Shown: one piece after another, positions 50,465-58,600 of the stretch
Layout of the letters: each line of letters begins with the position of its first letter
How positions within the stretch are numbered: the stretch's first letter is position 1
Origin: an uncultured Centipeda sp.
GTDB lineage: Bacteria > Bacillota > Negativicutes > Selenomonadales > Selenomonadaceae
Direction: 5' to 3'
DNA length: 64,000 nt
Assembly (NCBI GenBank): GCA_905372865.1
Contig: CAJPQT010000011.1
Span: forward strand, 1 to 64,000
Position numbers and translations under genes: made by a program
The notes under the pieces: model-generated
Told to the model about the DNA's origin: nothing
Databases searched by the model: none
Seen by the model: only the letters and a program-made list of their open reading frames with translations

Positions 50465-51097
50465 GTGTTTTCGGACTATGTAAAAAAACTTTCTGCCATG
50501 CAGAAACTGACGCCGACAGAAGAGGAGGAGCTCTGGCGCGCCTACAAGGAATGCGGCAATGAGGCGGCGCGGCAGCGGATCATCGAGTCGTATCAGCCGC
50601 TTGTCTTCCGTGAGGTCATGCCCTATCGTGCTCTGTCTGCTGTTATGGATGCGGTACAGGAGGGAACGGTAGGGTTGATCGAGGCGGTGGAGCGCTATGA
50701 TCCTTCGCGTGGAGTTGCATTCAGTCTCTATGCGGTGCATCGTATACGCGGACGGATTCTGGACTTCCTCCGCTGCGAGGGGCAGGTCGATCTGCCCTGC
50801 CTCGAGGTCGAGACGGAGACGCATGAGACGGCGAAGGATCTGCTTGTCGATGTGTGTCCCTCCGTGGCAGAACTCGCGGAGCATCACGCTCTCGTCGGTG
50901 TGCTCGGTGCCGCAATGGAGCGCCTGCCCGCGCACGAGCGTCTCGTGCTCGAGGGCGTGACCATTGGCGGCGCGCGTGCACAGACGATGGCAGAGGCGCT
51001 CGGGGTGACATCCGCACAGATCTATCGGCTGCAAAAGAATGGGATCCGCCGCATTCGTGGGATGCTCTCTCGATTTATGCATCATTGGCAGAATTAA
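50465..51097 (+). CDS. Sigma-70 family RNA polymerase sigma factor
   Basis: A 210-residue sigma factor. Region 2 covers about residues 30-105: RQRIIESYQPLVFREVMPY, AVMDAVQEGTVGLIEAVERYDPSRGVAFSLYAVHRIRGRILDFLR. Region 4 lies at about 140-205 with a helix-turn-helix TMAEALGVTSAQIYRLQKNGIRRI. Region 1 is absent and region 3 reduced, as in alternative sigma factors of the FliA/SigF type. The start is GTG 50465 with AAAGGAGG upstream. No anti-sigma gene is evident unless the bitopic protein encoded next serves that role. Confidence 0.88.
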   Translation: MFSDYVKKLSAMQKLTPTEEEELWRAYKECGNEAARQRIIESYQPLVFREVMPYRALSAVMDAVQEGTVGLIEAVERYDPSRGVAFSLYAVHRIRGRILDFLRCEGQVDLPCLEVETETHETAKDLLVDVCPSVAELAEHHALVGVLGAAMERLPAHERLVLEGVTIGGARAQTMAEALGVTSAQIYRLQKNGIRRIRGMLSRFMHHWQN

Positions 51098-51179
51098 CCA
51101 TTTAGTACCACGTTTTAATTTTAACGGCTTGAATCCATACCATGGACTGTAGTATAATCTCGGGAAGGGGGATACGGCG

Positions 51180-51734
51180 ATGGATACGGATCGCAGAGAG
51201 CGGGCGAAGTCCATTCGTGCGGCACGAGACTGGCTCGCGGGAGCGGAAAATGCGCTCGCGGGTGAGGATGATCTCGCGGGAGATCTGAAGCTCATGCTTG
51301 CACGTGCAGAGCTTGCACGTATTGCTGCGGATCGTCGTGCACGCCTCCGCCGTTGGGCAGCACGGCTTCTGCCGCCGCTGGCCGCAGTGGTGCTCCTCGG
51401 ATGGTTCGCATGGCAGCATATGCCCGCTGAGGATATGATTCCGCACATGGGAGCACAGGAAGCGAATGTGCGGATGGAAACGCCCGCAGCTGTGCCTGCA
51501 GCGGAACCTTCGCAGCCTGCACAGGGGGAGGCACCGCTCTCAGCAGCGGTCCTTCCAACAGAGCCGCCCGCAGAGCGGGCAGCGCCGAAAGAACAGGATA
51601 CAGCGGCGCAGGCCGCTGCTGCTGCACCTGTCCCCGTGCATACAGAGGACGCACGGTCTGCATCGCCTTCGCGTATGCCGAGTAGCGATCTGCAGCGTCT
51701 CATGCAGGTCGGCGGCAAAATTTTAAGAGAATAG
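51180..51734 (+). CDS. Bitopic membrane protein of unknown function
   Basis: A 184-residue protein with a basic, helical N-terminal cytoplasmic part (RAKSIRAARDWLAGAENALAG), one membrane helix (about residues 62-80, LLPPLAAVVLLGWFAW) and an Ala/Pro/Glu-rich external tail. The organisation resembles anti-sigma factors, but no zinc-binding HxxxCxxC motif is present. Position directly after a sigma gene and before bamA makes a partner role tempting; this is inference only. Confidence 0.6.
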   Translation: MDTDRRERAKSIRAARDWLAGAENALAGEDDLAGDLKLMLARAELARIAADRRARLRRWAARLLPPLAAVVLLGWFAWQHMPAEDMIPHMGAQEANVRMETPAAVPAAEPSQPAQGEAPLSAAVLPTEPPAERAAPKEQDTAAQAAAAAPVPVHTEDARSASPSRMPSSDLQRLMQVGGKILRE

Positions 51735-51805
51735 TTGATCTGCCCCCGTATCATGCGGCGGGTTTGAAACAGCGCCCTTGTGCGCACGTCTAGGAGGTTT
51801 CGCCT

Positions 51806-53728
51806 TTGAACAGCAAGAAATACCAGAGACTCACACTCGCCGTTGCCCTTGGTATGGGGGCCTCTGCATTGGCTCTGCCGCATGGTTTCGCCGCAGAGGA
51901 GAATGCAGAGACCGCGGTTATGTCCGCTGCTGCGGCAGATGCACCCGCACCGCGTGATGCGGCGACAGATGCGGATGCTGCGGCTGCTCCGGCGCTGACG
52001 GCGACCGCTGCTCCCTCGACCTCGGATGAGCGTGCTGCCGCTTGGGCGGCCAAGCGTCCTGCCGAGAACGAGATCTCCAACTATCTTGCGGCACAGGTCG
52101 GCAAGACGATCGTGGAGATCAACTTCACCGGTGCGACGGAGGCAACGGAAAAGGCTGCGCGGGCAGCGCTTGCCATGCATGTGGGCGATGCCGTGACGGA
52201 AGAAGGCCTCGTGAAGGATCGTGACGCGATCTATGCAACGGGCTATTTCTACGATCTCTACCCGATGTTTGAGCAGATCCCCGAGGGGGTCGTCCTGACC
52301 TACAATGTGCTCGAGAACCCAGAGCTCAAGGAAGTGAAGATCGAGGGGAATACAGTCGAGTCAACGGAAACGCTGATGGGGCTCGTTACGGTCAAGAACG
52401 GTGAATTGCTGAACGCGCGCACCTTGCAGGAGAATGTGCAGGCGATCCAGGAGAAGTACCGCGCAGACGGCTATATTCTCGCGAAGATCACGGATCTCAA
52501 CATCGCGCAGGACGGTACGCTGACGATCAAGATCAGCGAGGGTGTGCTCGAGGGCTACAAGGTCAAGGGCAACAAGAAGACGAAGGAGCATGTTATTCTC
52601 CGTGAAATGCGTCAGAAGGTCGGCGAGCCGTTCAACGCGAATCAGGCACGCCGCAGCATGCAGCGCGTTTATAACCTCGGCTTCTTCGAGGATGTCAATG
52701 TCAAGATGAATCCCGGTGTCGAGCCGAATGCGGTCATCATGGAGCTCGATGTCAAGGAGAAGCGTACGGGCTCATTCGGCATCGGTGCGGGCTATTCGAG
52801 TTCGGACGGCATGGTCGGCACGGTGAGTGTCAGCGATACGAATTTCCGCGGCATGGGCGATACGATCAGCATCAGCTACGAGATGAGCGGCGATGATACG
52901 GATGCGCGCGGCTATACGTTTATGTATCGCCGTCCGTGGCTCGACAAGAAGGAGACGGCGGGCACGCTTCGTGTCTACAATCGCACGTACGAGTACGATG
53001 ACTACGATGAGAACGGCAACCACAAGGAATCCTTTATGCGCAAATACTCCGGCGGTGAGTTTACGCTGAGCCGTCCCATGAGCGAGTATTCGACGAACTT
53101 TGTCACACTGCGCAACCGCAAGGATAAATACGTCAAGCATACGGAGATTGGAAATGCGGGGGACCGCAGCAGGAACAGCGGGTGGATCCACGATAATTTT
53201 GGTACGACCCGCAGCATCACACTCGAGCATGTGACGGATACGCGCGACAATATTTACGAACCGACGACGGGGGCACGCGCCTCTCTCTCGGCGGAGTTCG
53301 CGGGCTTCGGCGGTGATTTCTCCTATCAGAAGTACATCGCAGGAGATGCACACTATCTCAAAGCGGGACGCGCACAGGTCTTTGTCATTCGCGGTCAGTA
53401 CGGTATCAGTAAGGGGACGATCTCCGAGTACAGTCAGTTCCGCGTCGGCGGGCAGGATACCATCCGCGGCTATCGTGAGGATCAGTTCCGTGGGACACGC
53501 ATGGCTCTCGCCTCGCTCGAGTACCGTTTCCCGATCGTGTCCAAGGTGACGGGCGCGCTCTTTACAGACTACGGCGGAGCATGGACGAGCGGCTTTATGC
53601 CAGAGCATCTGCACGGGAGCGTGGGTATCGGCCTCGGCCTCAACACGCCGATCGGGCCGTTGCGTCTTGACTACGGCCGTGGCTCGCAGGGCGGCCGCGT
53701 GCACTTCCGCGTCGGCGGCACGTTCTGA
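51806..53728 (+). CDS. bamA: Outer-membrane protein assembly factor BamA
   Basis: A 640-residue Omp85 protein. Signal peptide to about residue 31, then an Ala/Pro/Asp-rich linker to about 85. Three POTRA domains follow (about 95-170, 171-245, 246-318), fewer than the five of E. coli, then a 16-strand barrel with the lid-loop motif TIRGYREDQFRG and a C-terminal VGGTF. It inserts beta-barrel proteins in the outer membrane. TTG 51806 is the start, with AGGAGG 7 bases upstream. The stop overlaps the next gene (TGATG). Confidence 0.95.
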   Translation: MNSKKYQRLTLAVALGMGASALALPHGFAAEENAETAVMSAAAADAPAPRDAATDADAAAAPALTATAAPSTSDERAAAWAAKRPAENEISNYLAAQVGKTIVEINFTGATEATEKAARAALAMHVGDAVTEEGLVKDRDAIYATGYFYDLYPMFEQIPEGVVLTYNVLENPELKEVKIEGNTVESTETLMGLVTVKNGELLNARTLQENVQAIQEKYRADGYILAKITDLNIAQDGTLTIKISEGVLEGYKVKGNKKTKEHVILREMRQKVGEPFNANQARRSMQRVYNLGFFEDVNVKMNPGVEPNAVIMELDVKEKRTGSFGIGAGYSSSDGMVGTVSVSDTNFRGMGDTISISYEMSGDDTDARGYTFMYRRPWLDKKETAGTLRVYNRTYEYDDYDENGNHKESFMRKYSGGEFTLSRPMSEYSTNFVTLRNRKDKYVKHTEIGNAGDRSRNSGWIHDNFGTTRSITLEHVTDTRDNIYEPTTGARASLSAEFAGFGGDFSYQKYIAGDAHYLKAGRAQVFVIRGQYGISKGTISEYSQFRVGGQDTIRGYREDQFRGTRMALASLEYRFPIVSKVTGALFTDYGGAWTSGFMPEHLHGSVGIGLGLNTPIGPLRLDYGRGSQGGRVHFRVGGTF

Positions 53729-55038
53729 TGAAAGCGGCGCATCTCTTTGTGTGCGCCCGCACATTCGTGCTTCTCTTCTTTGCCGTTTTGGGGCTGTACG
53801 CCCATACATGTGCCGCAGCGTCCTCCCGTGTGGAGGAGACTGCGGCTATTGTCATGGGAAAGCAGCAGATTCCCTCCATCGTGCGTGCACGCATGGAGCA
53901 CACCGTTGCCGCAATCGCGGCAGAGCGCATGGAAGGACGCGCAGTGGCGGACATTTCGGCGGCGGAGGAGGCGGAGATCATCGGCACGGTCTTTGATCGG
54001 CTGCTCGTCGGCTATACGGTGACGGGGGTTGTGGTGCGCCCCGCGCAGCGTACCGAGGTGGAGATCTGCCTTGCACCGTGGACGGATACCATTCGGAGTG
54101 TTCAGGTGGATACGACGATCGAGGGGATGCCGCCCGCAGTAGAGGAACTCGTGCGCAGTGATCTTGCAGATGTCAGCACCGTCTTTTCGGATGCGCTCGC
54201 AGGGCTGCCCGTCGCGGCGGCGGACTGGGCGACAGGCGCGCTGAAACGCAGTCTGGCCTCATATATGGATACGCACTTGCCGGAGTTTCGCGCGGACTAC
54301 GATATTGATGTTGATGAAGCTGCGCGCGTACATCTGACGGTCTATCCGCGTCTGCCCGTCGTGCGGACGGTCGATCTCTCCATGCGTTCGGACACCGTTC
54401 CGAACGTTGCACTGCTCTCGCGGCGTGCAGCAATGGAGGCAGCGGTGAATCACCTCGTCGGTGTGCCGGTCGACTTCGTCGCACGCCACCGCACCGTATT
54501 TGAGCAGCAGCTCGCGGACGGACTGGACACAACGGCGGAGTTTCGTCGGCTGCATCTCACGTCGCGCGTGACGATCACACCGGCAGAGCGCATGGCGGTC
54601 ATGAGCCGGACAGATACGACGCGCTATCGTCTGCGCCTGACGGGCTGGGCCGACATCGGCCGTGCGGGAGAGCAGCCCGGCGGCGAGCGGCGTGATCTGC
54701 ATGTGCGCCTGCACGCGGGACAGATGATAAGTGCGCGCGATGAGGTCTATGTGGAGACGGATGCAGCGCCCGAGGATGTGCGGTTTGATTGGCGTGTGGG
54801 CTATGCGCGCGCCCTGTTTCCCCGTTTGACAGGGGAACTGCGCTATGATCTGCGCGAGGACCGGCTGTCACTGGCGGGGCATTATGAGCTCCATCCGCGC
54901 TGGCTCCTGCGCTATGAGAAGTGGACGGGTACGGGCGCATGGGAGTGGGAGCTGCGGTACAAGCTGCATGACTTCATGAGCATTGCGGGCATGGTGGACC
55001 GCAATGACGCATGGCTGCGCCTGATCGGACATTTTTGA
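53728..55038 (+). CDS. Putative outer-membrane protein downstream of bamA
   Basis: A 436-residue protein I cannot assign. A signal peptide (residues 8-30) is followed by POTRA-like alternating helix-strand segments (IRSVQVDTTIEGMPPAVEELVRSDL; VRTVDLSMRSDTVPNVALL; RLHLTSRVTITPAE) and a C-terminal third of amphipathic strands (GELRYDLREDRLSLAGHYEL, ..WEWELRYKLHDFMSIAG) ending WLRLIGHF, an outer-membrane barrel signature. It may be a short Omp85-like or helper barrel. Its start overlaps the bamA stop, so it is co-translated with BamA and probably acts with it. Confidence 0.65.
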   Translation: MKAAHLFVCARTFVLLFFAVLGLYAHTCAAASSRVEETAAIVMGKQQIPSIVRARMEHTVAAIAAERMEGRAVADISAAEEAEIIGTVFDRLLVGYTVTGVVVRPAQRTEVEICLAPWTDTIRSVQVDTTIEGMPPAVEELVRSDLADVSTVFSDALAGLPVAAADWATGALKRSLASYMDTHLPEFRADYDIDVDEAARVHLTVYPRLPVVRTVDLSMRSDTVPNVALLSRRAAMEAAVNHLVGVPVDFVARHRTVFEQQLADGLDTTAEFRRLHLTSRVTITPAERMAVMSRTDTTRYRLRLTGWADIGRAGEQPGGERRDLHVRLHAGQMISARDEVYVETDAAPEDVRFDWRVGYARALFPRLTGELRYDLREDRLSLAGHYELHPRWLLRYEKWTGTGAWEWELRYKLHDFMSIAGMVDRNDAWLRLIGHF

Positions 55039-55049
55039 GGAGAGGAGGG

Positions 55050-56012
55050 ATGAGGACGGTGAAGCGGATCTCGATCGTGGTTCCGGTCTACAACGAGGAG
55101 GAGAATATCGCGCATTTCGTGCAGTCTGTGACTGCGGTCATGGAGCAGCTTCCATACACGTATGAGATGCTCTTTATCGACGACGGCTCACGCGACCGCA
55201 GTCGAGAGATCCTGCTGGAACTTGGCACACGCGATCCGCGCGTGCAGTCGATCTTTCTGGCGCGCAATTCTGGGCATCAGCTCGCGCTTACCTGCGGCAT
55301 CGACCATGCGGACGGAGATGCGGTCATCACCATGGACGGCGATCTGCAGCATCCGCCGGAACTCCTGCCGGTTCTGCTTGCAAAATGGGAGGAAGGTTAT
55401 GATATCGTCCAGACGGTGCGCCTCACGACGGAGGGCGCATCGCTCTTCAAACGGCTGACCTCGAAATACTATTACCGACTGCTCAATGCCCTCTCGGATG
55501 TGGAGATCCAGGAGGGCGGATCGGACTTTCGCCTGATGGACCGCAAAGCCGTGCTCGCTCTGCGCCGCTATCGGGAGCACGCGCGCTTTATCCGCGGCAT
55601 CGTCGGTGCGATGGGCTTTCGCAGGACAACGGTGGAGTTCGTGGCGCATGAGCGCTTTGCGGGACAGTCAAAATTCTCCCTGCACAAGATGATCTCGTTT
55701 GCACTGGACGGCATCCTCGCCTACTCGGTGCAGCCTCTGCGCGTGGCGTTCTATGCAGGAGTGCTGTCTGCGCTGCTGGCCGTTCTGCTCTTCCTCCACG
55801 TCCTCTTTGAGACGCTGAGCGGGGCGACGGTACCAGGGTGGTCGACGATCGTGGTGTGCAGCCTTTTCTTCGGCGGCATGCAGATGATGCTGCTCGGCAT
55901 CTGCGGTGAGTATATCGCACGCATTCTGCAAGAGGTGAAAAATCGGCCGCTCTATTTGATCGCGTGCGATAATCGCCATCGGAGCGGACAGCGGGAGGAG
56001 GAAAGCGAATGA
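55050..56012 (+). CDS. Glycosyltransferase family 2, ArnC/GtrB type
   Basis: A 320-residue membrane-bound enzyme. The GT-A domain has SIVVPVYNEEENI, FIDDGSRDRS, the metal-binding DxD region in ITMDGDLQHPPE and the GGSDFRLMDRKAV acceptor block. Two C-terminal membrane helices (about residues 230-250 and 265-285) are typical of ArnC, GtrB and dolichyl-phosphate mannose synthases. It attaches a sugar to undecaprenyl phosphate. The next gene, overlapping by four bases, is an ArnT-like transferase that would use this lipid-linked sugar. Confidence 0.9.
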   Translation: MRTVKRISIVVPVYNEEENIAHFVQSVTAVMEQLPYTYEMLFIDDGSRDRSREILLELGTRDPRVQSIFLARNSGHQLALTCGIDHADGDAVITMDGDLQHPPELLPVLLAKWEEGYDIVQTVRLTTEGASLFKRLTSKYYYRLLNALSDVEIQEGGSDFRLMDRKAVLALRRYREHARFIRGIVGAMGFRRTTVEFVAHERFAGQSKFSLHKMISFALDGILAYSVQPLRVAFYAGVLSALLAVLLFLHVLFETLSGATVPGWSTIVVCSLFFGGMQMMLLGICGEYIARILQEVKNRPLYLIACDNRHRSGQREEESE

Positions 56013-57466
56013 ATGAGCGGCTCACCGGTGCAGCGGCGATTCTATGCCTCGTGACGCTGTATTTCTGGGGCAACGGCACCCTTCCCGTGACGGCACCCGT
56101 CGAGGTGAACTACGCGCAGACGGCGAGGGAAATGCTGGCGGCGGGGGACTGGATCTCGCCGCAGATCTATGGAAACTACTGGTACGATAAGCCGATCTTC
56201 TTTTACTGGGAACTCCTTGCGGCATTCTCCGTGTTCGGTGTGACGGATTTTGCCGCGCGCTTCTTCCCGGCGCTGTTCGCGGCGGCGGGCCTCCTCCTGA
56301 CCTACTGCTTTGCGCGGCGCATCTACGACGAACGCACGGCGTTCTGGTCGGTGCTCATCCTCGGGACGAGCGTACTCTATGCCGTTCTCGCAAAGCTTAT
56401 CCTCACGGACATGAGCCTCTTTGTCTTCTTCGGCGGGACGCTTGCGGCCTTTCTGATCGGCTACTATGAGCAGAGGCGGGGGTATTTCTACATCGCTTAC
56501 GTCTGTGCGGGGCTGGCCGTCCTCACAAAGGGACCGGTCGGCTTTCTCCTGCCGGGGCTTGTCATCCTCGTGTTCCTGCTCGTGCGCCGCGATCTCTGCG
56601 CACTTGGACGGATTTGTCTCCCGACGGGACTGCTCGTCTTTGCGGCGGTCTGCGCACCGTGGTACATCTATATGTATCTTACGCACGGGGCGGACTTCGT
56701 GAACACCTTCCTCGGCATTCACAATGTCCTGCGCGCGACGGTGTCCGAGCATGCGAAATGGGATGTCTGGTACTTCTATCTTGGCATCTACTTCCTCGGG
56801 ATGTTTCCGTGGAGTTTTGCCCTGCCGCTCGCGCTCTATCGCGCGTGGCGCGTGCGGCCCTTCATCGACGTGCGCACGCAGTTTTTGTTGGCATGGGCGA
56901 TTGTCGTGCCCGTGTTCTTTCAGCTTATGGCGACCAAATATCCGACATACAGCTTCCCCGCATTCCTGCCGACGGCGATTCTGACGGCGCGTCTCCTCAC
57001 GCATAACCCCCGTGTACTGAGGAACGGAGCAGTCCTCGGCATGGGGCTCTACCTCGCTGTGGTCGTTGTCGTGTCGAACTACTCCGATCGTGACGGGCAC
57101 TTCAGCGGAAAGGGGGCGTCAGCACTCCTCTCTCAGACAATGCGCGCGGAAGATCTCCTTGTCTGCTATGGCGACTACACGGCGACGATACCTTACTATA
57201 CGGGGCATCCGATGTATGCACTCGCGACACGTGAGGAGATAGCGCAGCGTGCGCCGAAGGAGATGAGCTGGAACAGCAAGAACGTCATGCCGTTCCTGCC
57301 CATCGACGCGCTGCCTGCGGACAGAACCGTGTATCTCGTCGTGGAGCGGCACGCATTCGATGCATTCGAGGAGAATTTTGCGGGACAGAACTGGGAGGAA
57401 CTCGGCACGCTGCCCACAGAAGGCCGGGCGAAGCTGCGCGTCTACCGTCGTGCAGTGCATCCGTGA
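56009..57466 (+). CDS. Glycosyltransferase family 39, ArnT-like
   Basis: A 485-residue integral membrane enzyme with about 11-12 helices in the N-terminal 380 residues. The first external loop VEVNYAQTAREMLAAGDWISPQIYG and YWYDKPIFFYW carry the conserved acidic residue and the DKP motif of ArnT/PMT-family enzymes. A smaller soluble domain lies at the C terminus. With the GT2 partner it probably transfers a sugar from undecaprenyl phosphate to lipid A or another envelope target. No Ara4N synthesis genes (ArnA, ArnB) are in the window. Confidence 0.87.
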   Translation: MNERLTGAAAILCLVTLYFWGNGTLPVTAPVEVNYAQTAREMLAAGDWISPQIYGNYWYDKPIFFYWELLAAFSVFGVTDFAARFFPALFAAAGLLLTYCFARRIYDERTAFWSVLILGTSVLYAVLAKLILTDMSLFVFFGGTLAAFLIGYYEQRRGYFYIAYVCAGLAVLTKGPVGFLLPGLVILVFLLVRRDLCALGRICLPTGLLVFAAVCAPWYIYMYLTHGADFVNTFLGIHNVLRATVSEHAKWDVWYFYLGIYFLGMFPWSFALPLALYRAWRVRPFIDVRTQFLLAWAIVVPVFFQLMATKYPTYSFPAFLPTAILTARLLTHNPRVLRNGAVLGMGLYLAVVVVVSNYSDRDGHFSGKGASALLSQTMRAEDLLVCYGDYTATIPYYTGHPMYALATREEIAQRAPKEMSWNSKNVMPFLPIDALPADRTVYLVVERHAFDAFEENFAGQNWEELGTLPTEGRAKLRVYRRAVHP

Positions 57467-57489
57467 GCACTTCTTTTTTAGCGATATGG

Positions 57490-57518
57490 TTGAATACGCA
57501 CGCAGAATGGTGTATGAT
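57490..57518 (+). promoter_or_regulatory. Promoter of the small lipoprotein gene
   Basis: TTGAAT (57490-57495), 17 bases, TATGAT (57513-57518). Confidence 0.65.
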
Positions 57519-57561
57519 AAAAGTGTATTTTGGAGGGTTCTACGAAGAAAGAGGGATTGTC

Positions 57562-57966
57562 ATGATGAAAGTCAGCAAAATTGGGCTTGTCGCTGCGGCC
57601 TTCGCAGCTTCGTCGATGCTGATCGCAGGCTGCGGCGGCGCAAAGACAGCGGACCGTGCACCGATGCCCGGCGCGCTGCAGGGGGAGCGGGATGCACAGA
57701 ATGTCATCACGAAGGAGAACTTTGATACACTCCCGTCGAATCTGAGCCTCAGTGATCTGGAAGGCATGTATGGCAAGGCGACATTCATGCAACAGAGCAT
57801 TGTGGATGGTGTCTACAGCTCCATCTATCGTTTTCAGGATGGACCCAAGATCGTGGACGTGACCTTCGCACATGAGAACTGGCTGAACAATCCGCTCAGC
57901 TGCCCGAAGATCGTGGACATGGAGTTTTCTGAGATGCCGATGGTTGGTTACCGTGTTGTAAAATAA
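57562..57966 (+). CDS. Small lipoprotein of unknown function
   Basis: A 134-residue protein with a lipoprotein signal, lipobox LIAGC (Cys about 23). The mature part contains SLSDLEGMYGKATFMQQSIVDGVYSSIYRF and KIVDVTFAHENW, which recalls SmpA/BamE-like folds in size and pattern (short helices followed by strands), but the family is not certain. ATG 57562 has GAGGG 6 bases upstream; coding upstream of it is not supported. Its own promoter and its place among BAM and Skp genes suggest an envelope role. Confidence 0.72.
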   Translation: MMKVSKIGLVAAAFAASSMLIAGCGGAKTADRAPMPGALQGERDAQNVITKENFDTLPSNLSLSDLEGMYGKATFMQQSIVDGVYSSIYRFQDGPKIVDVTFAHENWLNNPLSCPKIVDMEFSEMPMVGYRVVK

Positions 57967-57968
57967 TA

Positions 57969-58025
57969 TTGAACTGCGCGACGCTCTTTGTTATAATAGG
58001 AGCATTCGGTCGGTTGGTCGACCGA
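57969..58025 (+). promoter_or_regulatory. ompH promoter and 5' hairpin
   Basis: TTGAAC (57969-57974), 17 bases, TATAAT (57992-57997). The transcript starts near 58004 and at once forms TCGGTCG (58006-58012)/CGACCGA (58019-58025), a 5'-end hairpin that could protect the message from decay. Confidence 0.75.
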
Positions 58026-58053
58026 CAGGTCTGACAGAAAAGGAGATTTATTC

Positions 58054-58518
58054 ATGATCAAATTGCAGCAGAAGCAGGTTAAGATTATCAGCATCCTCAT
58101 CGCCGTTGTCTTCGTCGGCTCGGTAGTTGCACTTGCGCTTACACAGAGCGGCTCGGGCATTGCCTCGGCGGCGACCTCCTCCGTCGGCGTGGTGGACTAT
58201 CGTCAGGTCGGCAGCCAGCACCCGCAGCTCGCGGCGGCAAACGCCGAGATGCAGAAGGCATCGCAGGATGCACAGGCGGACTTCGAGGCGAAATCGGCGA
58301 ACATGAACGATCAGGAAAAGTCGGACTACTACCAGCAGACGATGCAGCGCCTCCAGCAGAAGAACGAGGAGCTGATGGAGCCCATCGAGAAGAGCATTCA
58401 GGATGCTGTCAAGAGCGTAGCTGAAAAGAAGGGGCTCTCGGTTGTCATCGAGAAGGGTGCAGTCGTTTATGGCGGGCAGGACATCACGCAGGATGTCGTC
58501 AAGCAGCTGAGCAAGTAA
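58054..58518 (+). CDS. OmpH/Skp-family periplasmic chaperone, membrane-anchored
   Basis: A 154-residue OmpH-family protein. One N-terminal membrane helix (residues 10-30, IISILIAVVFVGSVVALAL) lacks an obvious cleavage site and so probably anchors it. The rest has the Skp pattern: first strand SVGVVDYRQVGSQHPQL, a long helical hairpin (NAEMQKASQDAQADFEAKSA to LMEPIEKSIQDAV) and a closing GLSVVIEKGAVVYGGQDIT. It should hold unfolded outer-membrane proteins for BamA. It has a strong promoter and a terminator (58537), so it is likely the most highly expressed of three paralogues here. Confidence 0.88.
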   Translation: MIKLQQKQVKIISILIAVVFVGSVVALALTQSGSGIASAATSSVGVVDYRQVGSQHPQLAAANAEMQKASQDAQADFEAKSANMNDQEKSDYYQQTMQRLQQKNEELMEPIEKSIQDAVKSVAEKKGLSVVIEKGAVVYGGQDITQDVVKQLSK

Positions 58519-58536
58519 TTCGCAGAAAATGCGCAT

Positions 58537-58570
58537 ATGTACCGGGCAGAGCGCTGCTCGGTACATTTTT
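58537..58570 (+). terminator. Terminator after the first ompH-type gene
   Basis: ATGTACCG (58537-58544) with CGGTACAT (58559-58566) and inner GCAG/CTGC, then TTTTT. It should limit read-through into the next gene. Confidence 0.8.
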
Positions 58571-58600
58571 GTAAACGGATGAATCCTTGGGGGTGCGCCG

